The notes beneath the pieces are model-generated. The model made no database searches. It saw nothing but the letters and a program-made list of their open reading frames with translations, and was not told where the DNA came from. A stretch of 64,000 nucleotides of DNA, from NCBI GenBank assembly GCA_947475445.1, contig CANJLC010000001.1:62001-126000 (forward strand), written 5' to 3'. The translations under genes and the position numbers were made by a program. The DNA comes from Alphaproteobacteria bacterium (GTDB lineage: Bacteria; Pseudomonadota; Alphaproteobacteria; Micropepsales; Micropepsaceae). Below are positions 41,339-50,081 of the stretch, one piece after another. The stretch's first letter is position 1. The number at the start of each line of letters is the position of its first letter.

Positions 41339-42175
41339 ATGCTTTCTGCCCTTGTCATTGTTTTTCGCGAAGCCATCGAAGCCGGCCTGATCATCGGCAT
41401 CGTGCTGGCCGCCACGCAGGGCGTTGCGCGCCGCGCCTGGTATGTCGCGCTTGGCGTGTTTGGCGGTGTGTTGGGTGCCTGCCTTGTCGCCGCCTTTGCC
41501 GGCGAACTTGCGTCTGCCTTCCAGGATTCCGGCCAGGAGCTGTTCAACGCCACCATCCTGCTGCTCGCCGTCGCCATGCTCACCTGGCACAATGTCTGGA
41601 TGGCCAGCCATGGCCGGCAAATGGCGCGCGAGCTCAAGGCCGCCGGTCTTGAAGTGGCAATGGGCAGCCGCACCCTGATGGCGCTTTCGATTGTTGTTGG
41701 CGTTGCGGTTCTGCGCGAAGGCTCGGAAGTGGTGCTGTTCCTGTATGGCATTGCCGCCCAGGGTGGCACGTCCGGGGCGGGTTTGGCGCTGGGCGGCGCG
41801 CTGGGCCTTGGCGCAGGCGCCGTGGTTTCAGCGCTGATGTATTTCGGGCTGCTGGCCATTCCGGCGCACCGCCTGTTCGCGGTGACATCAGGCCTGATTA
41901 CCCTGCTGGCGGCAGGCATGGCGGCACAGGCCGTCCTGTTCCTGCAGAATGGCGGTTACATCACCGTCTTCTTCGACAGCGTCTGGAACACCTCCTGGCT
42001 GCTGGCCGAAGACTCCATTCCCGGCAAGCTGCTGCACACGCTGATCGGATACACCGATGCGCCCAACCTGGCCCAGATCCTCGCCTATCTCGCCACCATC
42101 GCGATGATGTGGACGTTGATGCGCCTGGTGGGCCGCCCCGCGCCGAAAGTCCCGCGTCCGGCCCCGGCCGAATAA
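41339..42175 (+). CDS. FTR1-family high-affinity iron permease (FtrC/EfeU-like)
   Basis: REXXE motifs FREAIEAGLIIG and LREGSEVVLFLYG; polytopic. Confidence 0.92.
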   Translation: MLSALVIVFREAIEAGLIIGIVLAATQGVARRAWYVALGVFGGVLGACLVAAFAGELASAFQDSGQELFNATILLLAVAMLTWHNVWMASHGRQMARELKAAGLEVAMGSRTLMALSIVVGVAVLREGSEVVLFLYGIAAQGGTSGAGLALGGALGLGAGAVVSALMYFGLLAIPAHRLFAVTSGLITLLAAGMAAQAVLFLQNGGYITVFFDSVWNTSWLLAEDSIPGKLLHTLIGYTDAPNLAQILAYLATIAMMWTLMRLVGRPAPKVPRPAPAE

Positions 42176-42259
42176 AACTCGGCGCAAATTCAATTCGAAT
42201 TGCGCGCATTTCCCGGCATTTTTTGTAACACCGCCGTTCTAGCCTGCATCCGTGGGTTC

Positions 42260-43699
42260 ATGGGACGTTCGGGCTTGGGGCAAATTTCGGATTCCGATGC
42301 GCGTGCATTGCTGCTGACGGCGGCGCGTGGCCTGCTGGCGCAGGACGCCAACTTCACCATCAAGACTCTGCTGGCGCGCGCAGAGGTCAGCCGCAGCCAG
42401 TTCCGCCGCTGCTTCACCGGCAAGGACCAGTTGCTGGCCGCAGTCACTGGCGAGGAGGTGAGGGGCCTTAGCCAGATCCTGGATGTTGCCCAGCCGGAAA
42501 TGTTGCGTGCGGCGGTGGGCAGCGACATCGCGCCTTCCCCTGCCGCCAGGCCTGAGCCGGCGCGGGCCGATGCCTGGCTGGAGCGCAGGCTGCGCGTGTT
42601 CGAGCGCGCTTTGAGCGGTCTGGAAAAGCGCCAGGAAAAAACCGAACAGACATTGGCGCAAAAACTTGCGTTGATCGAGGAAAGGCTGGGCGCGCTGACG
42701 GTGGCACAGACCGTTGCGCAAAAGGCGGACACACCCGCGCCTGAGCCCATGGAAACTGCCCCGCAGCCGCCCGCCGATCCCGTTTGCGAAAATGCGGCGC
42801 CGGTGCTTTCACCAGCCGTAATGGCACATGTCGAGGAAATTGCGGCTGCGGAGATTGAGCCGGCGGCGCAGCCCGTTACCGGAAAGGATATCGAGGACTT
42901 CATCAGCCATGCCCGGCGCGCGGCGCAGAAAGCCGCCTTGGTGGCACCCGTCCCGAAACAGGTTTCCTGGCGCCGCCGCTGGCTGGCCTGGGCCGCCGTG
43001 GCGGTGATGTCCGTTCTGGTCAGCATGGAATTCTGGTTTATCGGCAGCGCCATTGCCCGCGGCATTCCCATGCCAGCCGCCACCGTTCACCGGGAAATGG
43101 CGCCGACCGGCATCGCGCGCATCATTGCCCTGGCGGACAATGGCGATCCTTTGTCCCAGACCAAACTGGCGCTGGCCTATCTTCGCGGCCAGGGCGTGGC
43201 GCAGGATGACGCCGCCGCCCTGCGCTGGAGCCGCGCCGCGGCGCTGCAGGGACAGCCGGTGGCGCAATATCTGCTGGGCACGCTGTATCTCGACACCAAC
43301 CAGGCCGAAGCCGTGCGCTGGTTTGAGGCCGCCGCCGCCCAGGGCAATGTGCGGGCGATGCACAATCTGGCCATCGCCTATGCCGAAGGCACGGGCGCGC
43401 CCAAGGACCCCGGGCTTGCGGTGCAATGGTTCGCGCATGCGGCGGGGCAGGGCTATCGCGATTCCCAATTCGATCTGGCGGTGATGCATGAACGCGGCCT
43501 GGGCGTGAAGCAGAGCCAGGATGCGGCGCTGACCTGGTACCTGATCGCGGCCGGGCAGGGGGATGGGCCATCCGCCGACCGTGCCGCTTTCCTCAAGGGC
43601 CAGATGGCGTCTGCCGACGTGCGCAGGGCTGAAGCCGCGGCGGCGGCTTTTGTGCCGCTGTCCGTTACCGGCCCTGCCAACGATTTTCCAAAGATCTAG
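42260..43699 (+). CDS. Fusion protein: TetR-type HTH, coiled coil, TM helix, Sel1 repeats
   Basis: DARALLLTAARGLLAQDANFTIKTLLARAEVSRSQFRRCFTGKDQLLAAV; TM WLAWAAVAVMSVLVSMEFWFIG; Sel1 repeats ALAYLRGQGVAQDDAAALRWSRAAALQGQPVAQYLLGTLY...NLAIAYAEGTGAPKDPGLAVQWFAHAAGQGYRDSQFDLAVMHERGLGV; ORF also open from 42200. Confidence 0.85.
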   Translation: MGRSGLGQISDSDARALLLTAARGLLAQDANFTIKTLLARAEVSRSQFRRCFTGKDQLLAAVTGEEVRGLSQILDVAQPEMLRAAVGSDIAPSPAARPEPARADAWLERRLRVFERALSGLEKRQEKTEQTLAQKLALIEERLGALTVAQTVAQKADTPAPEPMETAPQPPADPVCENAAPVLSPAVMAHVEEIAAAEIEPAAQPVTGKDIEDFISHARRAAQKAALVAPVPKQVSWRRRWLAWAAVAVMSVLVSMEFWFIGSAIARGIPMPAATVHREMAPTGIARIIALADNGDPLSQTKLALAYLRGQGVAQDDAAALRWSRAAALQGQPVAQYLLGTLYLDTNQAEAVRWFEAAAAQGNVRAMHNLAIAYAEGTGAPKDPGLAVQWFAHAAGQGYRDSQFDLAVMHERGLGVKQSQDAALTWYLIAAGQGDGPSADRAAFLKGQMASADVRRAEAAAAAFVPLSVTGPANDFPKI

Positions 43700-44574
43700 C
43701 TGCTGCGCTGGCTGCCGTAATGGCGTGCCCAGACCTTGGTGAACTCGGCGCCCAGCAGGAATATCTGGGCGGCGTAATACACCCATAGCAGCAGCAGGAT
43801 GATCCCCGCTGCTGCGCCATAGATGTTGGCATAAACGATGCGCGACAGGTAAATCGTGATCAGCGCCTGTCCGCCCTCGAACAGCACGGCGGTGCCCAGC
43901 GCGCCCACGATCACGTCGCGCCAGTCCAGCCGCTTGTTGGGAAGTATCTTGTAAAGCGTCGCAAACAGCAGTGACACCAGCGCGTAGGACAGGCTGAGAT
44001 TGATCACCGCGATAACGAAATGGCTGAGACTGGTGTGGCTGTCCAGGAACCGGCCCAGCACGCCCACGCCGCCGGCAAAGATCATCGAGATCATCAGCAA
44101 TATGCCCAGGCAGATCACCAGCCCGATGCTCAGGATGCGTCCGCGCACAATCTGGTAGAAATAGGATTCCGTCAGCGGCGCTTTCCAGATCACGTTCAGG
44201 GCGTCCTGGATTTCCGTGAAGACGCCAGAGGCCGTGAAGATCAGGGCCAGGAAACCAATCAGGCTGCTGGTGATCCCGTGCGAGCCGCCCCGCACATGGA
44301 TGATGGCATATTGCACCATGTTGGCGCTTTCCGGGCTCATCACCTGGCGCAACTGGTAGTTTACCGCGCTGCTGGCGGCGGCGGGTCCCAGGAAAATACC
44401 CGCCACATTGGTCGCGATGAACAACACGGGCGCGATGGCGGTCACGGCATAAAATGCGATTGCCGCTCCCCGCGTGAGGGCGTGGTCGTCAATAAAGGCC
44501 GTGAAGCCCTCCTTGATAAGAGCCCATGGACGTACACGCCGGTGCGGCAAGGAAAACCCCATTGTAATCGCCAT
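43696..44574 (-). CDS. YihY/BrkB-family inner membrane protein
   Basis: DHALTRGAAIAFYAVTAIAPVLFI...LNVIWKAP...GRFLD...LPNKRLDWRDVIVGALGTAVLFEGGQALITIYL. Confidence 0.9.
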   Translation of the reverse strand: MAITMGFSLPHRRVRPWALIKEGFTAFIDDHALTRGAAIAFYAVTAIAPVLFIATNVAGIFLGPAAASSAVNYQLRQVMSPESANMVQYAIIHVRGGSHGITSSLIGFLALIFTASGVFTEIQDALNVIWKAPLTESYFYQIVRGRILSIGLVICLGILLMISMIFAGGVGVLGRFLDSHTSLSHFVIAVINLSLSYALVSLLFATLYKILPNKRLDWRDVIVGALGTAVLFEGGQALITIYLSRIVYANIYGAAAGIILLLLWVYYAAQIFLLGAEFTKVWARHYGSQRSS

Positions 44575-44664
44575 GCCTGGACAACGCCTGGAACCGCCGC
44601 CTGTTTCGCCCGTTGACGCAGCCCAATTCGACTTTGCGCGTTCTACAGGGCGATAGGAACATCT

Positions 44665-46680
44665 ATGTCATTGATCGGCAACCGGGAAAAGTATTTTAAG
44701 CTGCAGGAATTGCGGCAGCGGATTGTCGCAGATTTCCGCGATACGCGCTTCACTTGGGGCGGGTTCCTGCGCTGGGCCGGCATTGTCCTGGCGGCATTCT
44801 TGTTCGCGGCCATCGTCACACTCTACTTCCTGGACTGGAATCAGATGCGCGGCCCGATCAGCCGCTACGCCTCGAACCGGCTGGGCCGCGAGGTGCGGAT
44901 TGACGGCGACCTGAAGGTGGACCTGTTTCGCTGGCAGCCGCATGTGGAAGTGAATGGCCTGTATTTCGGCAATCCGTCCTGGGTGTTGCGGCCTGAAGGC
45001 GCTTCGATTCGCCATGCCGTGGTGGAATTTCGCCTGGTGCCGGCCATTTTCGGCAGGCTGATTTTGCCGCTGGTGCAGCTGGACGATGGCCGCGCGCTGG
45101 TTGTGCGCGATCCGTCCGGCCGCAGCAACTGGGACAGCAAGACGTCCGGCCCCACGGCAGCCTGGCACATTCCGCCCATCCGCCGCTTCATGGTCAGCAA
45201 CGGCCAGGTCGAGATTGATGACCAGGTGCGCAAGCTCAGATTCCTCGGCACCATTTCTTCCGAAGAGCGCGCCGGGCGCAGCGGCAACGCCTTCCAGCTC
45301 AAGGGCGACGGCACGCTCAATGGCAACAAATTCCTGGCCGATATCCATGGCGGCCCGCTGCTCAATGTTGATGAAAACAAGCCCTATGAATTTGCCGCCG
45401 ACATCACGGCCGGCGATACCCACGGCGTCCTGAACGGCAGCATCACCCATCCCTTCCATCTCGACGAATTTTCCGCCGGCGTCACCATGACGGGCAAAAA
45501 CCTGGCGGATCTCTATTTCCTGACCGGCCTGGCCTTGCCGAGCACGCCGCCCTACCGCCTCACGGCCCGGCTGATGCGCTTTGAGGCGCTCTATCGCTTG
45601 CGCGAGCTGAACGGATCGTTGGGCGCTTCCGACCTTCAAGGCGATCTCAGCATCGATGTGGCGGGGGAAAGGCCCATGCTGCGCGGCAGCCTGAAATCGC
45701 GCGTACTGAATTTCGATGACCTTGGCGCGCTGTTCGGCGGCGGCAAGCAGAATCCCGGGCAGGCCGCCTACCTGCTGCCCGACACGGCGCTGCATACCGA
45801 AAGGCTTCGGCAGATGGATGCCGATGTCAGCTATTCCGCCGATGCCATCAACAGCCGCGACCTGCCGCTGCGCGGTCTGGTCACCCACATCACCATCGAC
45901 AAAGGCGTCCTCACCCTCAAGCCCTTGTCCTTTGCCTTCAGCCAGGGAAGGCTTTCGGGCACGCTCAGGATTGATGCCCGCCGCGACATTCCGCAAACAT
46001 CGGTGGATGCGCGCATCACCGACATTCACATTGAAAATTTCATCAAGGGCGCGGAAAAGCCCCTCAGCGGCCTGCTGGAAGCCCGCGCCAGCCTCACGGG
46101 CCGTGGCAATTCCGTGCACAAGGTCGCGGCCACCTCCAACGGCACCGTCACCGCAGTCATCCCGTCGGGCAAGATCCGCCATTCCATCGCCGAGTGGCTG
46201 GGCATCAACGTGCTGAGTGCCCTCAGCCTGACGTTGAGCGGCGATGAAAGCGATACCGGCCTGCGCTGCGCCGTGGTGCATTTCGGGGCCAAAAGCGGCG
46301 TGCTCACCACCCGGCAATTCGTGATTGATACCGATCCGGTGCTGGTGCAGGGCGACGGCGCAGTCAATCTGGGCCGCGAAAACCTTGAGCTGCGCCTGCA
46401 GGGCAAGCCGAAGCAATTTCAGCTGTTTCGCGCGCGCGCGCCCATCCTGGTGAGCGGCTCGCTGCAGAGCCCCAAGATCGGCGTGGATGCCACGCCCCTC
46501 ATCACGCAGGGCGCCATTGGCGTGGGTCTGGCCGCGCTCAATCCCTTTGCCGCCATCCTGGCCTTCATTGATCCGGGCCTCGCCAAGGACGCCAACTGTG
46601 CCGGACTGATGGGCACCGCCAAGGCGCAGGGCGCCCCGGTGACCAACAAGCAGGTCACGGCCGGTAAGGGCAAAAGCTGA
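44665..46680 (+). CDS. AsmA-family protein
   Basis: N-terminal TM helix; SNRLGREVRIDGDLKVDLFRWQPHVEVNGLYFGNPSW; large beta-rich repeat body. Confidence 0.88.
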   Translation: MSLIGNREKYFKLQELRQRIVADFRDTRFTWGGFLRWAGIVLAAFLFAAIVTLYFLDWNQMRGPISRYASNRLGREVRIDGDLKVDLFRWQPHVEVNGLYFGNPSWVLRPEGASIRHAVVEFRLVPAIFGRLILPLVQLDDGRALVVRDPSGRSNWDSKTSGPTAAWHIPPIRRFMVSNGQVEIDDQVRKLRFLGTISSEERAGRSGNAFQLKGDGTLNGNKFLADIHGGPLLNVDENKPYEFAADITAGDTHGVLNGSITHPFHLDEFSAGVTMTGKNLADLYFLTGLALPSTPPYRLTARLMRFEALYRLRELNGSLGASDLQGDLSIDVAGERPMLRGSLKSRVLNFDDLGALFGGGKQNPGQAAYLLPDTALHTERLRQMDADVSYSADAINSRDLPLRGLVTHITIDKGVLTLKPLSFAFSQGRLSGTLRIDARRDIPQTSVDARITDIHIENFIKGAEKPLSGLLEARASLTGRGNSVHKVAATSNGTVTAVIPSGKIRHSIAEWLGINVLSALSLTLSGDESDTGLRCAVVHFGAKSGVLTTRQFVIDTDPVLVQGDGAVNLGRENLELRLQGKPKQFQLFRARAPILVSGSLQSPKIGVDATPLITQGAIGVGLAALNPFAAILAFIDPGLAKDANCAGLMGTAKAQGAPVTNKQVTAGKGKS

Positions 46681-46773
46681 ACGAGCGCAAGGTCAATATT
46701 TTCGTTCCAGCCGCTTGCGGTTCCGCCAAGGTTCCCCATCTTCTCGACGTGGATTTAGGGTTGAAGGGTGACC

Positions 46774-47406
46774 ATGAACATTTCCAAGGTTTTACCGAAG
46801 CTTTTGGCGGCGATGGGCCTGTCCCTGCTGCTGGCAGGTTGCGGCGTGAACGCCATTCCCGCCAAGGACCAGGCGGTCAAGGCCGCCCTGGCCAACGTCC
46901 AGGCCGCCTATCAGCGCCGGCTTGACCTGATTCCCAACCTTGTCGCCACGGTGCAGGGCTATGCCGCGCAGGAAAAAGGCGTGCTGACGGCCGTCACCGA
47001 AGCGCGCGCCCAGGCCACCCATGTCTCGATCGACGCGTCCACCATCACCGATCCCGCCGCCATGGAAAAATTCCAGCAGGCACAGAACCAGCTCGGCGGC
47101 GTGCTGGGCCGCCTGATGGCGATCAGCGAGAATTATCCGGACCTCAAATCCAACCAGAACTTCCTGGCGCTGCAATCGCAGCTGGAAGGCACAGAGAACC
47201 GCATCGAAATCGCGCGCCGCGATTACAACAGCGCGGTGCAGGATTATAACACCGAGCTGGTCACCATCCCCGGCTCGCTCTGGGCCGCCACCATCTACAA
47301 ATCCTACAAGCAGGCCACGCCCTTCGCCGCCACGGCGGCAGCACAGTCCGCGCCTGTCGTGAGCTTCCCCGGCTCCACCCCGGCGCCCGCGCCCGCTTCG
47401 CCATAA
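46774..47406 (+). CDS. LemA-family lipoprotein
   Basis: Lipobox LLLAGCGV; VQAAYQRRLDLIPNLVATVQGYAAQEKGVLTAVTEARAQA; ENYPDLKSNQNFLALQSQLEGTENRIEIARRDYNSAVQDYN. Confidence 0.93.
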   Translation: MNISKVLPKLLAAMGLSLLLAGCGVNAIPAKDQAVKAALANVQAAYQRRLDLIPNLVATVQGYAAQEKGVLTAVTEARAQATHVSIDASTITDPAAMEKFQQAQNQLGGVLGRLMAISENYPDLKSNQNFLALQSQLEGTENRIEIARRDYNSAVQDYNTELVTIPGSLWAATIYKSYKQATPFAATAAAQSAPVVSFPGSTPAPAPASP

Positions 47407-47410
47407 GCTG

Positions 47411-48166
47411 ATGCGGTTTCTGGCGGGGCTATTCGCGCTTTTCTGCCTTGTCACGCCCGTGCTGGCAGCGCCGGTTTTTCCGGCGCTGACCGGCCGGGTG
47501 GTGGACAATGCGCATGTCCTGAATTCGGAAACCATTGACAGCCTGACCGACAGGCTGGCGGCGCTGCAGGCCAACACCTCGCGCCAGCTTGTCGTGGTGA
47601 CGCTGCCTTCGCTGCAGGGCTATGAGATTTCCGACTATGGCTACCAGCTTGGCCGCGCCTGGGGCATCGGCCAGGCCAAGCTGAACAATGGCGTGCTGTT
47701 TATCATCGCGCCCAATGAACATCGCGCGCGTATCGAGGTCGGCTTCGGGCTGGAGCCGATCCTCACCGATGCATTGTCGTCCATGATCCTGCAGACCAGC
47801 GTGCTGCCCAAATTCCGTACCGGCGACTACAACACCGGCGTCACGGCAGGCGTGGATGCGCTGATCCAGCAATTGTCGCTGGAGCGCAGCGCTGCTGAAG
47901 CCAAGGCTGCCGCCGCGACGCAGCAGGCCAAGCGCGGCGCGGGCCAGCCTGATCCCATCGGCATCCTCATTGTGGTGATATTTGTCGCCTTCGCCATATT
48001 CCGCGTCTTTGGCGGCTGGGGCTTCCTGCCATTCCTCTTCATGGGCGGCGGCGGACGCCGCGGCGGCTTTGGCGGCGGCGGTTTCGGCGGTGGCGGTTTT
48101 GGCGGCGGCGGCTTTGGCGGCGGGGGCGGCAGCTTCGGTGGCGGCGGCTCGTCGGGGAGTTGGTGA
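47411..48166 (+). CDS. TPM-domain (YgcG-type) protein with Gly-rich C-terminus
   Basis: LTGRVVDNAHVLNSETIDSLTDRLAALQANTSRQLVVVTLPSLQGYEISDYGYQLGRAWGIGQAKLNNGVLFIIAPNEHRARIEVGFGLE. Confidence 0.92.
   Translation: MRFLAGLFALFCLVTPVLAAPVFPALTGRVVDNAHVLNSETIDSLTDRLAALQANTSRQLVVVTLPSLQGYEISDYGYQLGRAWGIGQAKLNNGVLFIIAPNEHRARIEVGFGLEPILTDALSSMILQTSVLPKFRTGDYNTGVTAGVDALIQQLSLERSAAEAKAAAATQQAKRGAGQPDPIGILIVVIFVAFAIFRVFGGWGFLPFLFMGGGGRRGGFGGGGFGGGGFGGGGFGGGGGSFGGGGSSGSW
48050..48159 (+). repeat. Low-complexity Gly/Phe-coding repeat
   Basis: Tandem ggcggcggtttcggcggtggcggttttggcggcggcggctttggcgg, encoding repeated GGGGF. Confidence 0.8.
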
Positions 48167-48834
48167 TGCTGACTGAGGCCGATCACAAGCGCATTGCTGA
48201 CGCCATTACGCTCGCGGAAAGCAAAACCTCCGGCGAGATTTTCTGCGTCTTGACCAATGAAGTCTCGCGCTATCGCGAAATCCCCCTGATCTGGGGCGCC
48301 TTCGCCGCGCTGGCCTTGCCGCCGCTGGCCGTGCTGGCGGGCGGACTGGACCTTGCCAATATTTTCGGGCGCTGGGGTGACGACAATTTCTCCGTGCTGA
48401 TCCATCGCGCCTTCAACAGCTATGCCCTGATCCAGGCGGCGCTGTTCCTGGCGGTGGTGCTGGTGGTGGCCCAGCCTGCCATCCGGCGGCTGATGACGCC
48501 CAGCTTCCTCAAGCGCCATCGCGTCCGCCAATTGGCGCGGCAGCACTTCGTGGCCTCCGGCGCGCGGCTGTCCGATGCCCATCCGCATATCCTGATTTAC
48601 GCATCGCTCAAGGACCGCCAGGTGGAACTGGTGGCCCATCAAGCTATTCACAAGGCAGTCGGCAATGGCCCCTGGAATGCGTCGGTGGCGGCCGTGATCG
48701 CGGGCATGAAACAGGGCAATCCGGCAGAAGGGTTCGTGCGCGCCATTGAGATTTGCGGCGCGGCGCTGGCGGCCAACTTCCCGGGCGACGACCAGGACAA
48801 GAACCGATTTTCCAACAATTTGCTGGAAACCTGA
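48166..48834 (+). CDS. Second TPM-domain membrane protein
   Basis: MLTEADHKRIADAITLAESKTSGEIFCVLTNEVSRYREIPLIWGAFAAL...VRQLARQHFVASGARLSDAHPHILIYASLKDRQVELVAHQAIH; ATG overlaps previous stop. Confidence 0.88.
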   Translation: MLTEADHKRIADAITLAESKTSGEIFCVLTNEVSRYREIPLIWGAFAALALPPLAVLAGGLDLANIFGRWGDDNFSVLIHRAFNSYALIQAALFLAVVLVVAQPAIRRLMTPSFLKRHRVRQLARQHFVASGARLSDAHPHILIYASLKDRQVELVAHQAIHKAVGNGPWNASVAAVIAGMKQGNPAEGFVRAIEICGAALAANFPGDDQDKNRFSNNLLET

Positions 48835-48963
48835 CGCCGGGGAACCGGCCCGCCAAATCCCCAACCGTGGCGGCTTTCCGGTGATCCTGAAATTTGAAAC
48901 CTTCCCCTGGGCGTGCCGTTACCAGACCACAGGGCCATGGGCCCGCTGGAACGCAGAGTGGTC

Positions 48964-49158
48964 ATGACACGCCACACAATGATGCTCGGTGCCGCTTTCG
49001 CCGCCGCCTTCGCGATCTCGATGGCGGTCGTTCCCGCCCGCACCGCCCCGGAAATCCACACTGCCGCCATCGCCTCTGCCCAGCCACAGAGCGTGCAGTC
49101 GGCCCAGGTCCACGCGCTTGTGGGCGCATCCTTTCACGCCATTTCGGTTGGCTTCTAG
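48964..49158 (+). CDS. Small putative secreted hypothetical protein
   Basis: MTRHTMMLGAAFAAAFAISMAVVPARTAPE signal-like N-terminus; 64 aa. Confidence 0.4.
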   Translation: MTRHTMMLGAAFAAAFAISMAVVPARTAPEIHTAAIASAQPQSVQSAQVHALVGASFHAISVGF

Positions 49159-49251
49159 CCTTTGTCATGGTGACGTTTGCTTAACCACGCCGGCCGGAAG
49201 TCCGTGTGTTCAGGCAACAGAACAGGTCCTGCTCCGTTGTCTGGTCAGGGC

Positions 49252-49473
49252 ATGGGAGAAGCGGCTGTGAGATTCATAATCGGCATTTGTCTGGGACTGG
49301 CCCTCGGCCTGGCAGTGGGCGGCCATGACGATTTTGGCATTTTTCACAAGTCGGCGCGGCTTGCGGCTTCACAAGATGCGCGGCAATTGTCGCATCAGGC
49401 CGTGCAGGCAGCCCAGCTGGCGACAAAGCGCGTCATCGCCGCCGCCAATGCCAAAGTGAACGAAGAGAAATAA
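49252..49473 (+). CDS. Small hypothetical membrane protein
   Basis: MGEAAVRFIIGICLGLALGLAVGGHDDFGIFHKSARLAASQDARQLSHQAVQAAQLATKR. Confidence 0.4.
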   Translation: MGEAAVRFIIGICLGLALGLAVGGHDDFGIFHKSARLAASQDARQLSHQAVQAAQLATKRVIAAANAKVNEEK

Positions 49474-49566
49474 TCGCTTCGTCCCAAACTTGCCATAAAG
49501 GTTCCGCATGGTTCCCATGCGCGGACCATCATTGCCTTGCCGGGCGATACGCGCGAAAAGGCAATC

Positions 49567-49788
49567 ATGAACGAGATCTCCTGGTATGCAGAGGCGTCGC
49601 TGACCTCCAACAGTCACGTCTATTGCTCCGGCTCTTTGGCGCAATGCGTCCGCCGCTGGGCGCGCCTGTCGATGGAGGAAAAAGCCGGCGCCGCAATCAA
49701 GATCGGGGGCCGCACGGAAGTGGGCGAAACCCTCAGTCGTGAAATCATGGCGGCTCTGGCGGAGAACCCGAAGCTGCACAGGGTGTGA
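49567..49788 (+). CDS. Small hypothetical protein
   Basis: MNEISWYAEASLTSNSHVYCSGSLAQCVRRWARLSMEEKAGAAIKIGGRTEVGETLSREIMAALAENPKLHRV; soluble, balanced composition. Confidence 0.5.
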   Translation: MNEISWYAEASLTSNSHVYCSGSLAQCVRRWARLSMEEKAGAAIKIGGRTEVGETLSREIMAALAENPKLHRV

Positions 49789-49860
49789 AGGCGAGGCGGA
49801 AGCACTCCGCGATTTCGCCTGGCGCAGGCCCCTCAAGCCGCTGTCGCGCGTGGCCTTTGC

Positions 49861-49893
49861 CATTTCTTTGGCCCGCTGCGCGGGCCAAAGAAA

Positions 49894-49895
<2 letters not shown>
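49861..49895. terminator. Perfect 15-bp inverted repeat at the 3' end of tRNA-Thr
   Basis: CATTTCTTTGGCCCG-CTGCG-CGGGCCAAAGAAATG. Confidence 0.55.
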
Positions 49896-49969
<74 letters not shown>

Positions 49970-50081
49970 CCAAATCGCTGCATACGCCCCATTTTGCGCA
50001 CCCGCAACTGCCCTCTTTGACCTTGCGCAGCGAGCCTGTAAGTAGGTGTGCCAACCCTGCAACCCCAGTCCATAACGGCCC

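Noticed and set aside
44668-46416. 582-aa antisense ORF over the AsmA gene
   Set aside because: His/Gly/Ala-rich shadow translation with no domain features.
48050-48160. CRISPR-like tandem repeat
   Set aside because: Short in-frame repeats encoding GGGGF, no spacers; it is the Gly-rich tail of the TPM protein.
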